Source of the DNA: Shewanella baltica
GTDB lineage: Bacteria > Pseudomonadota > Gammaproteobacteria > Enterobacterales > Shewanellaceae
DNA length: 64,000 nucleotides
Assembly: GCF_900456975.1 (NCBI RefSeq)
Contig: NZ_UGYM01000002.1
Coordinates: 4,650,001-4,714,000 of the forward strand
Reading direction: 5' to 3'
The position numbers and the translations under genes are program-made. The notes below the pieces were generated by a model that saw nothing but the letters and a program-made list of their open reading frames with translations, was not told where the DNA came from and ran no database searches. Positions 34,222 to 42,940 of the stretch are shown piece after piece; the stretch's first letter is position 1, and every line of letters starts with the position of its first letter.

Positions 34222-36486
34222 TTGCTTCAATGGCTGAAAGGTTTTTTGTTTATTAGGGATCGAGACTTTTTAAATCCTGATAGAACAATATTAAAAACCA
34301 GCTTATTGCGGATCATTCTGCTCAGTGGCGCGATGTTGACCGCTAGCATAGTGCTGCATAGCTCTTTAATTGCATATCAGTTAAACCTCGCTTTTATTAT
34401 CAGCATTACGGTCAGTTTTTTAACCGTACTCTTCTTAACTTTATGGTTTACCCGCAAATATTTACTCGCCAGCTCAATCAGTCTGTTGGCTATGGTCATT
34501 GCCGCCTGCATTTCTATACTCTTGTTTGTCCCAGACTTTAACTTATCCCAGTCAGGGATTACCTTCTTATATACCTTGCCCCTAATGGCGCTTTTTCTAT
34601 TTGGCAGAAAAGTAGCCGTTATCATGATGTTTTTTAATGTATTGCCTTTTTTACTGCTGCTGCGTAACCAAAATATTCCCCCGATTATTGATATTGATAT
34701 CAGTCTGCCTGCGACCCACGCTTATCTGAATGGCTTGCTGTTTGTCTTTTTTAATATCTGTATTCCCTTGTCGGCGATGCGCCTGCTAAAAACCCAGAAA
34801 GTCCATGCGCAGCAAATGATCCAGCATCAAAATGCTCTGCAACGTACCTTAGATCAATATGCTGAAATCTTTGAAAATAATGGTACCGCTTCCTTCTTCT
34901 GTAATGAGGACGGCGTGATTCTCAACCTGAATAATGCGGCCAAAGAAATCGCCGGAGAGGTCACACTAAACCGCACTCGCCTATGTGACATTTTTGAACT
35001 TACCGAAGATACCAGCACAAACTTACTGGCGGCCGCGTTTCCGACCCATCTAAAGAACAACAACGGCACTAAATATCTGCTGCAGAAAGCCTCATTAGAG
35101 CACCATGACACTTTGTTGTTTCACTGCCACGATGTCACAGAACAGGCAAACCATGCGATTGAACTAAGCCGACTTAAAAAGCACCATATCAGCACACATT
35201 TCTATGATTTAGTGACCGGATTACCCAACGAGAATCACTGGTATAACCCAGCCCCAAGTACGATCCATTTGGATATGACAGTCGCCTTAGTCAAAATTGA
35301 TAATCTGAGTCAAATCAATGCCGCCTTCGGTATCAGCGTCGGGGATGCCATCTTAAAAGCCTTTGCGACCGAACTCAAAAATCGCTTTGGTCATCACGCA
35401 AAAATATACCGGTTTAGGGGAGCCTCGTTTGCGCTTGAGTTTACCAGCCTGCCGCTGATCTCCCCCGAAAACCTCGCGCAGCAATTACGCGAGCGTATTC
35501 CAACGAACCTGCAGCTCAAACATGAACAACAAATTGAATATCATCTCGAGTGCCGAGTCGGTTGCAGTTCGGGTAATAAAGCCTCACCGCAGCAAGCCGC
35601 AGAGCAATGTTTAATTGCCATTAAGCAAACCACCCAAGCTAGCCCAGTCATGGTGTATTACATTGGTTTGATTAATAATCTTCTCGAAGCCTCATCGCAG
35701 AAAGCTAAAATTCGCGACGCATTGAAACACAATCGTCTGGAAATGTGGCTACAGCCTAAAGTAAGGGCCGATGGCCACATTATTAGCTTTGAAGCGCTGG
35801 CAAGAATGTTCGATGAAGACGGCACTATGATTATGCCGAACACGTTTATCCCCATCATAGAGTCATCCCAATTACAGGCGATTTTTGCGATAAAAGTCTT
35901 CAGGCAATTACTACAACTGATCCGTTCTTGGCCGAAAAATGTGCCTCTGGTCAGGATAGCCTTCAACTTATCTGGGCAGGATATTTTGTCGGATCGCTTC
36001 TTTAAGGTGTTGATCCAAACCTATATGAATCACCCCGAACTCATCCCATTATTAGAGATTGAAATCACTGAAACCTCAGTATTTTCAACCCATAAAGAAA
36101 CGGGCCGACGCCTAAACACCTTAGCTCGCATGGGAGTTTCTATCGCCATTGACGATTTTGGCACTGGCCATGCGTCATTAAGCCAACTCATCGATATCAG
36201 TGCCGACACGATAAAAATCGACCGCTGCTTTGTCAGTCAAATGGGCATTAGTGAACGCCATACCCAAATTGTCAACGCCGCCATCCTGTTAGCCAAGAGC
36301 TTAAAACTCAACGTCATTGCCGAAGGTATCGAAACCGAAGCCCAGTTATTGCAACTCACGGCGTTAGGATGTGAACAATTTCAAGGCTATCTATTCGGTA
36401 AACCCGCACCCGCGAATCTATGGCTGAAAACCTTTCAAATGCAAACGCCCACACACTGGTTCGCCAATAAAAAGAGCGCCAACTGA
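34222..36486 (+). CDS. Membrane GGDEF(degenerate)-EAL protein, probable c-di-GMP phosphodiesterase
   Basis: A 754-residue protein that starts at TTG with AAGGA at ideal spacing. The N-terminal half has about six membrane helices (28-200), then a PAS-like region (about 210-305). A GGDEF domain follows in which the signature is lost (FRGASFALEF in place of RxGGDEF), then an EAL domain. The EAL signature (SFEALARMF), the Asn in FNLSGQD, the Glu in EITET, the DD pair in IDDFGTGHAS, the Lys in IKID and FQGYLFGKP are all present. It should therefore hydrolyse c-di-GMP, with the GGDEF part at most a regulatory GTP sensor. It stands alone between rsmJ (divergent) and rlmJ. Confidence 0.9.
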   Translation: MLQWLKGFLFIRDRDFLNPDRTILKTSLLRIILLSGAMLTASIVLHSSLIAYQLNLAFIISITVSFLTVLFLTLWFTRKYLLASSISLLAMVIAACISILLFVPDFNLSQSGITFLYTLPLMALFLFGRKVAVIMMFFNVLPFLLLLRNQNIPPIIDIDISLPATHAYLNGLLFVFFNICIPLSAMRLLKTQKVHAQQMIQHQNALQRTLDQYAEIFENNGTASFFCNEDGVILNLNNAAKEIAGEVTLNRTRLCDIFELTEDTSTNLLAAAFPTHLKNNNGTKYLLQKASLEHHDTLLFHCHDVTEQANHAIELSRLKKHHISTHFYDLVTGLPNENHWYNPAPSTIHLDMTVALVKIDNLSQINAAFGISVGDAILKAFATELKNRFGHHAKIYRFRGASFALEFTSLPLISPENLAQQLRERIPTNLQLKHEQQIEYHLECRVGCSSGNKASPQQAAEQCLIAIKQTTQASPVMVYYIGLINNLLEASSQKAKIRDALKHNRLEMWLQPKVRADGHIISFEALARMFDEDGTMIMPNTFIPIIESSQLQAIFAIKVFRQLLQLIRSWPKNVPLVRIAFNLSGQDILSDRFFKVLIQTYMNHPELIPLLEIEITETSVFSTHKETGRRLNTLARMGVSIAIDDFGTGHASLSQLIDISADTIKIDRCFVSQMGISERHTQIVNAAILLAKSLKLNVIAEGIETEAQLLQLTALGCEQFQGYLFGKPAPANLWLKTFQMQTPTHWFANKKSAN

Positions 36487-36578
36487 GGCATTAAATTTAC
36501 GCCTACAAGCATCGCAGGTATAATTGGCGTCAGGCATTTGCCTCTCTTTGCTTTGTTTGCAAATTACTAGGATCCCCC

Positions 36579-37424
36579 ATGTTAAGTTACCGCCATGGTT
36601 ATCACGCTGGCAATTATGCCGATGTGTTGAAACACGCCATCTTGCTTCAAACCTTGCAGCTGATGCACAAGAAAGACAAACCACTCGTGTATATCGATAC
36701 CCATGCGGGTGCAGGTGGTTATGCTTTAAGCGATGAATTTGCACAAAAAACCGGTGAATACCTCGAAGGTGTAGCTAAGCTTTGGGATAAAACTGATCTG
36801 CCGCAGTCGCTGCAGGACTATGTCGCCGCCGTGCGTCATTTTAATGAAGAAAATCCTGACGAACTCAACTTCTACCCAGGTTCGCCTGCCATTATAGACA
36901 TGGAATTGGGGCCTAAAGATCGCATGGTGCTGCACGAGCTGCACAGCACTGATTATGTGTTACTGGACGATTATTTCTGCGAAGACAGACAAGTAAAAGT
37001 GATCAAAGGCGATGGCTTAAAAGGCCTTATCGCCGCAGTGCCACCCTTAGAGCGCCGCGCTCTGGTGCTCGTCGATCCTAGCTACGAGATGAAAACCGAC
37101 TATCAAGATGTGGCCGAAACCCTGATCAAAGCGCATAAACGTTTTGCTACGGGCGTGTTTATGCTCTGGTATCCAGTGGTGAATCGCGCTCAGACCGAAG
37201 GCATGTTATCGCGCCTCGCCAGTAGTGGCATTAAACGTCAGCTAAGAATCGAGCAAGCAATTAAACCCGATTCGGATGAGTTTGGCATGACAGCGGCAGG
37301 GTTATGGATCATCAATCCGCCTTGGCAGTTAGATGAAATCGCAACCGAATTAATGGATTACTTAGGTAAGACGCTCGGACAAGCGGACGGTAATATCACA
37401 GTAAAATGGGAAGTCGGCGAATAA
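36579..37424 (+). CDS. rlmJ: 23S rRNA (adenine-2030-N6)-methyltransferase RlmJ
   Basis: A 281-residue methyltransferase (formerly YhiR). The N-terminus MLSYRHGYHAGNYADVLKHA is diagnostic. Further landmarks are the SAM loop IDTHAGAGGY and the catalytic motif VDPSYE (the family's DPPY-type site). It methylates A2030 of 23S rRNA. A TAGGA motif lies upstream of the ATG. In E. coli rlmJ is the neighbour of gor; here gor is about 18 kb away. Confidence 0.95.
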   Translation: MLSYRHGYHAGNYADVLKHAILLQTLQLMHKKDKPLVYIDTHAGAGGYALSDEFAQKTGEYLEGVAKLWDKTDLPQSLQDYVAAVRHFNEENPDELNFYPGSPAIIDMELGPKDRMVLHELHSTDYVLLDDYFCEDRQVKVIKGDGLKGLIAAVPPLERRALVLVDPSYEMKTDYQDVAETLIKAHKRFATGVFMLWYPVVNRAQTEGMLSRLASSGIKRQLRIEQAIKPDSDEFGMTAAGLWIINPPWQLDEIATELMDYLGKTLGQADGNITVKWEVGE

Positions 37425-37492
37425 CCTTCTACTCAAATGGCGGCGATGATCTCAGGTTTTCGCCGCTTGATTTAAGTTCACAAAGTCTACAG

Positions 37493-38248
37493 CTAAGCGC
37501 CCTTCTGCTCGCGATAACGCTTCAATAGAATTTTCACACGCTCAACATAAGCTTGAGTTTCAGGATAGGGCGGAATGCCATTGTACTGCACCACAGTTGT
37601 CGGCCCCGCATTGTAGGCCGCGCAAGCCAAGGCCACATCCCCGTTAAACTGTTTTAGCATTTGCGCCAGATACTTACTGCCACCTAAGATATTTTCTTCG
37701 GGTAAAAACGCGTTTGCCACACCCATTTCTTTAGCCGTTTCAGGCATTAATTGCATCAATCCCATAGCGCCAGTACGCGACAATGCACGCGCATTGAAGG
37801 CTGATTCTGCGTGAATCACGGCGCGGATCAAGGCGGGGTCGAGTTGATGTTTATGGGCAGCACGGGTGATCAGGGCATCGTAATTGGCGGTAAATAAACG
37901 GATACCATTCCAATCTATAGTCGAGTCGGGGCGACAGGCAAAACAGTCATACAACAGAATTTGATATGGGTTATTGGCAGGGGCTTTGTCGGTAAATACA
38001 GTGACACCATTGGCTTGTTGGTATTGATAAATCTTGAGTTTTTCTAAGCCTTCACGGCTGACTATGCCGCTCTCTGAATATCTGGCAACGATACGCGGCT
38101 TAGCTTTAACGCTCGCCTCCTCCGCGTTTACACTCATCATCAGACTCGATATCAGCGATAAACACAGACCCAACACGGCAAGGCTGCGAGGCGATAAAAA
38201 GGCCGCTGCCATCAGTGTACGAGTCGGTACCGAGCGAGTGAGCAACAT
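37493..38248 (-). CDS. Lytic transglycosylase (SLT) with DUF4124-like region
   Basis: A 251-residue exported protein: a signal sequence (about 25-42), a DUF4124-like segment (IYQYQQANGVTVFTDKAP) and a C-terminal lysozyme-like SLT domain. The catalytic Glu lies in IRAVIHAESAFN, followed by GAMGLMQLMPETA, GSKYLAQML and AYNAGPTTV. It cleaves peptidoglycan glycan strands. The ATG at 38248 overlaps the stop of the upstream DUF3137 gene (TGATG), showing translational coupling; a TTG one codon earlier is also possible. It is the last gene of a LemA-DUF3137-SLT operon, suggesting a shared role at the cell wall. Confidence 0.88.
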   Translation of the reverse strand: MLLTRSVPTRTLMAAAFLSPRSLAVLGLCLSLISSLMMSVNAEEASVKAKPRIVARYSESGIVSREGLEKLKIYQYQQANGVTVFTDKAPANNPYQILLYDCFACRPDSTIDWNGIRLFTANYDALITRAAHKHQLDPALIRAVIHAESAFNARALSRTGAMGLMQLMPETAKEMGVANAFLPEENILGGSKYLAQMLKQFNGDVALACAAYNAGPTTVVQYNGIPPYPETQAYVERVKILLKRYREQKGA

Positions 38249-39285
38249 CAAAGTCCCGTGTGCTGATTAAGTTTAAGTACTTCAATAATAGCAAAGAGTT
38301 GCTTCATCTCTCGGTTTATCTGACTAAATTCTGCTGAAAAGGTCGCACCATTAAAAATGGACTGCATTTGAAAACGCGTTCTGCGATTTGGCAGGAACAT
38401 AATCAACTTGTTGCGAAAGAAAGCGCATTGAATATTTCCACCAAAATGCTTGGCAAGTTCCTGTAAGCGCTCCATAAATGCCGTATTGAGCAAATAGCGA
38501 GACTCAACTTGATCCGTTGAAAACACATCGAACTCTTTTTCGAATTGCGGATCTTCAAGTTTCACTCGCACCAGTCCAGCATGGCTGTCAGACAATAAAT
38601 TCGCTAAACCACCGCGATCCCTCAGCACCACAGTGTGGCCGATAAACGCTTTATGGCTACTCAGCTCAACCACTAAGCCACTAAACTGGGTTTCGGTGCG
38701 GGTAACGGTTCTGCGCCTATTGGTGCTGGCATCCAGCTCTTCGACTTGCACATTTTTGGTCAAGGTGAGTTCATTTACAGTTAGCTCAACGCCTTTATAG
38801 CGGCCTTGAATATAGTCACCGAAACTGACTTTATCGTATTGCGGCAATACCTTAGCCGCAACGAGTCTATTCATATCGAGGCGCATTTCGCGGCTATAAA
38901 CAAAATCATCTCCGAAATATTTAAACATCAGTGGATAAATATCCCGTTGAACCAGATGTTTAAAATCTCGAGTCGGCGCAAAGCTCCACCAGCTCAACCC
39001 AACTAAAGCAAGCAAGGGTAAAGGAGGAAAATAAGCAACGCCGCGGTAATAGCCAATCACAGTCAGCAAGGTCAGCCCAAGTACTATCATCAAACTCAAA
39101 TATAAACGTTTGCGCGCCGCCTTAAGGCAGGCCACGCGCTTAGTTTCATATTTACGACTAATGGGGGCTAGGTGTTCTTCGTAATACGCTTCGAGTTGAG
39201 GAAGTTCATCCAAATCCGCAGACAAACCAACATGACCCCGATAAGTCCGAATCGGGCTACCTAAAATAAAGGTGAAAATATTCAT
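38248..39285 (-). CDS. DUF3137 membrane protein
   Basis: A 345-residue protein of the DUF3137 type with two adjacent transmembrane helices (about 61-100, around SLMIVLGLTLLTVIGYY and PPLPLLALVGLSWW). A large cytoplasmic domain follows, containing VQRDIYPLMFKYFGDDFVYS, RYKGVELTVNEL and the variable ETQFSGLVVEL. Function is unknown; the family is usually next to LemA, as here. The ATG at 39285 is used; the frame runs on to 39354, overlapping lemA, and no ribosome site decides. The stop overlaps the start of the SLT gene. Confidence 0.8.
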   Translation of the reverse strand: MNIFTFILGSPIRTYRGHVGLSADLDELPQLEAYYEEHLAPISRKYETKRVACLKAARKRLYLSLMIVLGLTLLTVIGYYRGVAYFPPLPLLALVGLSWWSFAPTRDFKHLVQRDIYPLMFKYFGDDFVYSREMRLDMNRLVAAKVLPQYDKVSFGDYIQGRYKGVELTVNELTLTKNVQVEELDASTNRRRTVTRTETQFSGLVVELSSHKAFIGHTVVLRDRGGLANLLSDSHAGLVRVKLEDPQFEKEFDVFSTDQVESRYLLNTAFMERLQELAKHFGGNIQCAFFRNKLIMFLPNRRTRFQMQSIFNGATFSAEFSQINREMKQLFAIIEVLKLNQHTGL

Positions 39286-39334
39286 ATTGATATCATAGTA
39301 TTGCAGGGTGAACACTCCCCCTGCACAGCTAAGC

Positions 39335-39901
39335 TTACAAGTATTCGGCCGCATCTACGGGCGCTTTTGCCGCTTCGCTCACCTCATAGAATGGCATCAC
39401 TTTAATGCTCGCCATAGAAGCGATAATCGAGCCGGGGAAGATTTCGACCGCAGTATTAAGCTCTGACACTGCCGAGTTATAGAAACGTCTCGCTGCAGAG
39501 ATATGCGCTTCGACCTCGTTATAGGTCTGCATCGCCTGCAACATAGTGTTGTCGGACTTGAGCTCGGGATAGTTCTCCACATTCACCATTAAGGCACCCA
39601 TTTTATCGTTCAACCGCTCAGCCTGAACTAAATGCTCTTTAACGGCACTCGGATCGGCCTTGTTGTAATTATGACTGAGCTGAGTGCGTAATTCGGTGAT
39701 TTCAGTGAGCAGCGACTTTTCATGATCCATAAATCGTTTGGCGATTTTTAGAATATTAGGCACAAGATCGGCACGTTTGGTTAGCTGTACATCGATACCC
39801 GACAGGGCCTCGAGTGCAGTATTGCGCTTTTTGACTAGGCTGACGTACCAAAGATAGGTAACGATAAAAATCAGCGTTAATCCCAATAACAATTTTTCCA
39901 T
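39335..39901 (-). CDS. LemA family membrane protein
   Basis: A 188-residue LemA-type protein: a short periplasmic or outside N-terminus, one transmembrane helix (about 3-21), then the four-helix LemA bundle. Typical phrases are NTALEALSGIDVQLTKRADLVPNIL, ENYPELKSDNTMLQAM, and ISAARRFYNSAVSELNT followed by FPGSIIA. A ribosome site AAGGATGG precedes the ATG. LemA proteins have no agreed function but are often near proteases or envelope proteins; here it leads a LemA-DUF3137-SLT operon. Confidence 0.92.
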   Translation of the reverse strand: MEKLLLGLTLIFIVTYLWYVSLVKKRNTALEALSGIDVQLTKRADLVPNILKIAKRFMDHEKSLLTEITELRTQLSHNYNKADPSAVKEHLVQAERLNDKMGALMVNVENYPELKSDNTMLQAMQTYNEVEAHISAARRFYNSAVSELNTAVEIFPGSIIASMASIKVMPFYEVSEAAKAPVDAAEYL

Positions 39902-40473
39902 CTTCCATCCTTAGGTTTCTTATTCTTGTTAACAGGATACAGCTAATCATAAATGAGTGGAAATTTCACCTATGGCACAGGTTAAGACGATGAAATTATT
40001 CGCTGGTCAGAGCTGGCAATGGTGAAAGTGGCTATCTGGAGCTTCAACCACCAGCAAAACTCGCCTCTTTAGGCGGAAAACTGTGATCCGGCACATTAAA
40101 AAGCGCAATTAAAATATAAATTTAACGATATTCAGCTCCGATACAGCAAACAAGGTCTATAGTGTATTGGCACAACATTAGAGCATCCAATTTTGCTCGT
40201 GAATACTGGACTCCTCGAGAGTCCATTTTTTTATCCCCATTTTGCCCTCATCACTTCTACACAGCCAATCGCAACATTTAAGTTTCAATTAAAACTTAAC
40301 AATCATACTTTCCGGCTAATTTTTTAACTTTTACCTTAGCTTTCCCCCAGAATACTTGCTGCCAGAGTCATCCCCTCAGCCACCTTATTCGCAGTCGGCC
40401 GTTGGCTATGCCTCGCGTCTGTTCTAGGGTCAAAGATAGTGCGCTGCGCAAAGGTTGACATAAAGGAAGAACG
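39902..40473. other. Divergent intergenic region (572 nt) between lemA and abgT
   Basis: It carries the outward promoters for the LemA operon and the AbgT gene. CGCCTCTTTAGGCG near 40065 is a small hairpin. A complete terminator-like element (40207-40232, listed separately) sits in the middle. TATAGT near 40157 could be a -10 for a short RNA ending there but lacks a clear -35. No reading frame is convincing. Confidence 0.4.
40207..40232 (+). terminator. Orphan intrinsic terminator upstream of abgT
   Basis: TGGACTC (40207-40213) pairs with GAGTCCA (40219-40225) over a 5-nt loop and is followed by seven T. No plus-strand gene precedes it, so it may end a small RNA or act as an attenuator in the leader of the AbgT gene at 40474. 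Confidence 0.7.
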
Positions 40474-42096
40474 ATGAGTTTCAATTCCGGCGATATCCCC
40501 CCAAAAAAGGCCTCGGAGCCAGATCCACAACATGGCGATATCAGCGCCAGTGGTTGGTTTGTGCGTTTTCTCAATATTGTTGAACGCTTAGGTAATCTTC
40601 TCCCCCACCCAATCACCCTATTCGCGCTGTTCTGTGTCGCTGTGGTCGTCATTTCAGGTATCGCGGGTTACTTTGGCCTGACCGTTGTTGACCCAAGACC
40701 TATTGGTTCCCACGGCCGCAGTGCCGATGGTTTAATCCATGTGGTAAGCCTAATGAACGCCGAAGGCTTGCGGATGATAGTCTCGCATCTGGTGACTAAC
40801 TTTACTGGCTTTACGCCGCTTGGCACTGTGCTCGTCGCACTACTCGGCGTCGGGATTGCAGAACGTTCCGGCTTATTATCCGCCGCTATGCGCGCCTTAG
40901 TCATGGGCGCCTCAAAGCGATTGGTTACTGTGACCATAGTCTTTGCCGGCATTATGTCCAACACGGCCGCCGAGCTTGGCTATGTGGTGTTAATCCCTAT
41001 GGCGGCGATGATTTTCCACTCCCTTGGTCGCCATCCTCTGGCCGGTTTAGCCGCCGCCTTTGCGGGGGTTTCAGGAGGCTATAGCGCAAACTTGTTACTG
41101 GGTACTGTCGATCCCTTATTATCAGGCATTACCGAAGCTGCGGCGCGCATGATAGATCCTGAGTACAACGTCGGCCCAGAAGTGAACTGGTACTTCATGT
41201 TTGTTTCCACCTTTGTGATCACTTTCCTCGGCGCCTTTGTTACCGAGAAAATCGTCGAGCCTAAGTTAGGCAAATACCAAGGTGATGATGCGGATGAAAC
41301 CGTACTGCAATCGATGGAGAGCGTTAGTGAGATTGAAAAGCGTGGCTTAAAATGGGCGGGGTTATCTATGTTAGTGCTCGCCGTTATCCTAGCGCTTTCA
41401 GTCGTCCCCGAAGGTGCGCCGCTGCGTCATCCAGAAACTGGCCTTATCTCAGGTTCGCCCTTCCTTAAGGGTATAGTCGCCTTCATCTTTATTTGTTTTG
41501 CCATACCGGGCTTTATTTACGGCAAAATAGTGGGCAGCATCAAAAATGATAAAGATGTCATCAATGCCATGTCCCACAGCATGAGCACTATGGGCATGTA
41601 TATCGTCCTCGTCTTCTTCGCCGCGCAGTTTGTCGCCTTCTTTAACTGGAGTAATTTAGGCGCGGTACTCGCAGTGTTAGGGGCCGATGGGCTGCAATCT
41701 ATAGGCTTGACTGGCCCTATTGTGTTCCTGTTCTTTATTATGCTTTGCGGCTTTATCAACTTAATGCTCGGCAGCGCCTCGGCACAGTGGGCCATTACCG
41801 CCCCGATTTTCGTGCCTATGCTGATGCTGGTCGGTTATGCGCCCGAAACAATTCAAGCGGCATACCGTATTGGGGACTCGGTGACTAACTTAGTCACGCC
41901 TATGATGAGCTACTTTGGTTTGATATTAGCGGTCGCCTGTCGTTACCAGAAAAACCTCGGTATAGGCACGCTGATCGCCACTATGCTGCCGTACACCCTG
42001 GTGTTTTTCGTGGGTTGGACAGCATTCTTCTTCCTGTGGGTATTTGGCTTTGGTCTGCCCGTCGGGCCAGGCGCAGCGACTTACTACACGCCTTAA
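40474..42096 (+). CDS. AbgT family transporter
   Basis: A 540-residue inner-membrane transporter with 11-13 predicted helices. AbgT family landmarks are FLNIVERLGNLLPHPITLF at the N-terminus, GIMSNTAAELGYVVLIPMAA, SGGYSANLLLGTVDPLLSG, GSASAQWAITAPIFVPML and RIGDSVTNLVTPMMSYF. E. coli AbgT takes up p-aminobenzoyl-glutamate; other members export sulfonamide-type drugs, so substrate and direction are open. AAGGAAG precedes the ATG. No abgA/B hydrolase genes are near, which argues against a dedicated folate-catabolite operon. It ends at a hairpin at 42107. Confidence 0.93.
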   Translation: MSFNSGDIPPKKASEPDPQHGDISASGWFVRFLNIVERLGNLLPHPITLFALFCVAVVVISGIAGYFGLTVVDPRPIGSHGRSADGLIHVVSLMNAEGLRMIVSHLVTNFTGFTPLGTVLVALLGVGIAERSGLLSAAMRALVMGASKRLVTVTIVFAGIMSNTAAELGYVVLIPMAAMIFHSLGRHPLAGLAAAFAGVSGGYSANLLLGTVDPLLSGITEAAARMIDPEYNVGPEVNWYFMFVSTFVITFLGAFVTEKIVEPKLGKYQGDDADETVLQSMESVSEIEKRGLKWAGLSMLVLAVILALSVVPEGAPLRHPETGLISGSPFLKGIVAFIFICFAIPGFIYGKIVGSIKNDKDVINAMSHSMSTMGMYIVLVFFAAQFVAFFNWSNLGAVLAVLGADGLQSIGLTGPIVFLFFIMLCGFINLMLGSASAQWAITAPIFVPMLMLVGYAPETIQAAYRIGDSVTNLVTPMMSYFGLILAVACRYQKNLGIGTLIATMLPYTLVFFVGWTAFFFLWVFGFGLPVGPGAATYYTP

Positions 42097-42106
42097 CCTC
42101 AATAAA

Positions 42107-42136
42107 AAGGGCGTCGATGATGAAGTCGACACCCTT
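42107..42136 (+). terminator. Hairpin after the AbgT gene
   Basis: AAGGGCGTCGA (42107-42117) pairs with TCGACACCCTT (42126-42136) with one mismatch, then GCTTTAT. It starts 11 nt after the abgT stop. The U-tract is poor, so termination strength is uncertain. Confidence 0.6.
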
Positions 42137-42170
42137 GCTTTATCGGGTTGAACCACTAAAACCCGTAGAT

Positions 42171-42494
42171 TTAGTCGTATAACCATTCCATCAACATACT
42201 GCAAATGAGCAAAAACATACCTAGATTAAACACATAGGTCTGCAGTGTGGATTTTTCTGGCGTGTCCTTGGCTTGCGACACTATTTGGCTCACTGACATA
42301 AAAAATAACTGCGGGGTTAACCCCATGCCGACAAATAACACGGCAGCACCGACGCAGCGGGTTAACTCGGGCACAGCAAGCGCCGGCAAGTAAAACGCAT
42401 ATACACCATAGGCCAAAAACGCCAGCGCTATGGTATAGCATATCATTCCCACGATAAGTTGCTTAGTTGCAAGATTACCCCACGAAAACACCAT
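42171..42494 (-). CDS. Small integral membrane protein (107 aa), unknown function
   Basis: Unrecognised family. Three clear membrane helices (about 12-34, 42-65 and 86-104) joined by short polar loops. The middle loop is LPALAVPELTRCVG and the final loop SQAKDTPEKSTLQT. It has no signal peptide distinct from the first helix. The next gene upstream on the same strand (42532-42795) also encodes a small membrane protein; the 37-nt gap suggests an operon of two. The phrase AAVLFVGMGLTPQLFFMS suggests a tightly packed bundle. It is probably real, judged by composition and length. Confidence 0.65.
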   Translation of the reverse strand: MVFSWGNLATKQLIVGMICYTIALAFLAYGVYAFYLPALAVPELTRCVGAAVLFVGMGLTPQLFFMSVSQIVSQAKDTPEKSTLQTYVFNLGMFLLICSMLMEWLYD

Positions 42495-42531
42495 GTCACC
42501 CCTACACTCAGCTTAACCAGAACTATTGATG

Positions 42532-42795
42532 CTATTGGGCGCGCAGTTTATCTCGCTTACGATGAATCTGCACCCACGTAAACCAACCAAATAAAATGCC
42601 GCTAATGGGATAAATATAGAGCGCTCTTTGCAGTTCCGCCCAGAATGGATCGCCCAAGATAAAATAATGGATTAAGGCGACCATGAGGGACACCAACATA
42701 CCCCAGAAAAATACGCCAAAGACTAAAATGACGTACATCTTCCCCTTAGCAAGTAGTGCATCTAGTTTTTGCAATTGCAATGCTGCATCATCCAT
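42532..42795 (-). CDS. Small two-helix membrane protein (87 aa), unknown function
   Basis: Unrecognised family. An amphipathic, Leu/Gln/Lys-rich cytoplasmic start (MDDAALQLQKLDALLAKGK) is followed by two membrane helices (about 20-42 and 55-73) and a basic tail (HRKRDKLRAQ). The start at 42795 has AGAGGA six nt upstream; a longer frame begins at 42843. It lies just upstream of another small membrane protein gene on the same strand. The function cannot be guessed. Confidence 0.65.
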   Translation of the reverse strand: MDDAALQLQKLDALLAKGKMYVILVFGVFFWGMLVSLMVALIHYFILGDPFWAELQRALYIYPISGILFGWFTWVQIHRKRDKLRAQ

Positions 42796-42897
42796 GTTTC
42801 GTCCTCTTAACGGCCTAAGCGCAATATGCCAGAACTCGCGCACAGTGCCTATCCATCTTTATAACTAACAGCATTAAATCGCAAAATTAAATAACAA

Positions 42898-42921
42898 AAA
42901 GCCCCGCAATTGCAGGGCTTT
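42898..42921 (-). terminator. Terminator of the RND efflux operon
   Basis: On the minus strand, AAAGCCC (42921-42915) pairs with GGGCTTT (42904-42898), with TGCAATTGC elements extending the inner stem, and the transcript runs into TTTTTGTTATTT. It begins 20 nt after the RND gene stop. Confidence 0.85.
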
Positions 42922-42940
42922 AGTTTAGAAATGACTGAGC

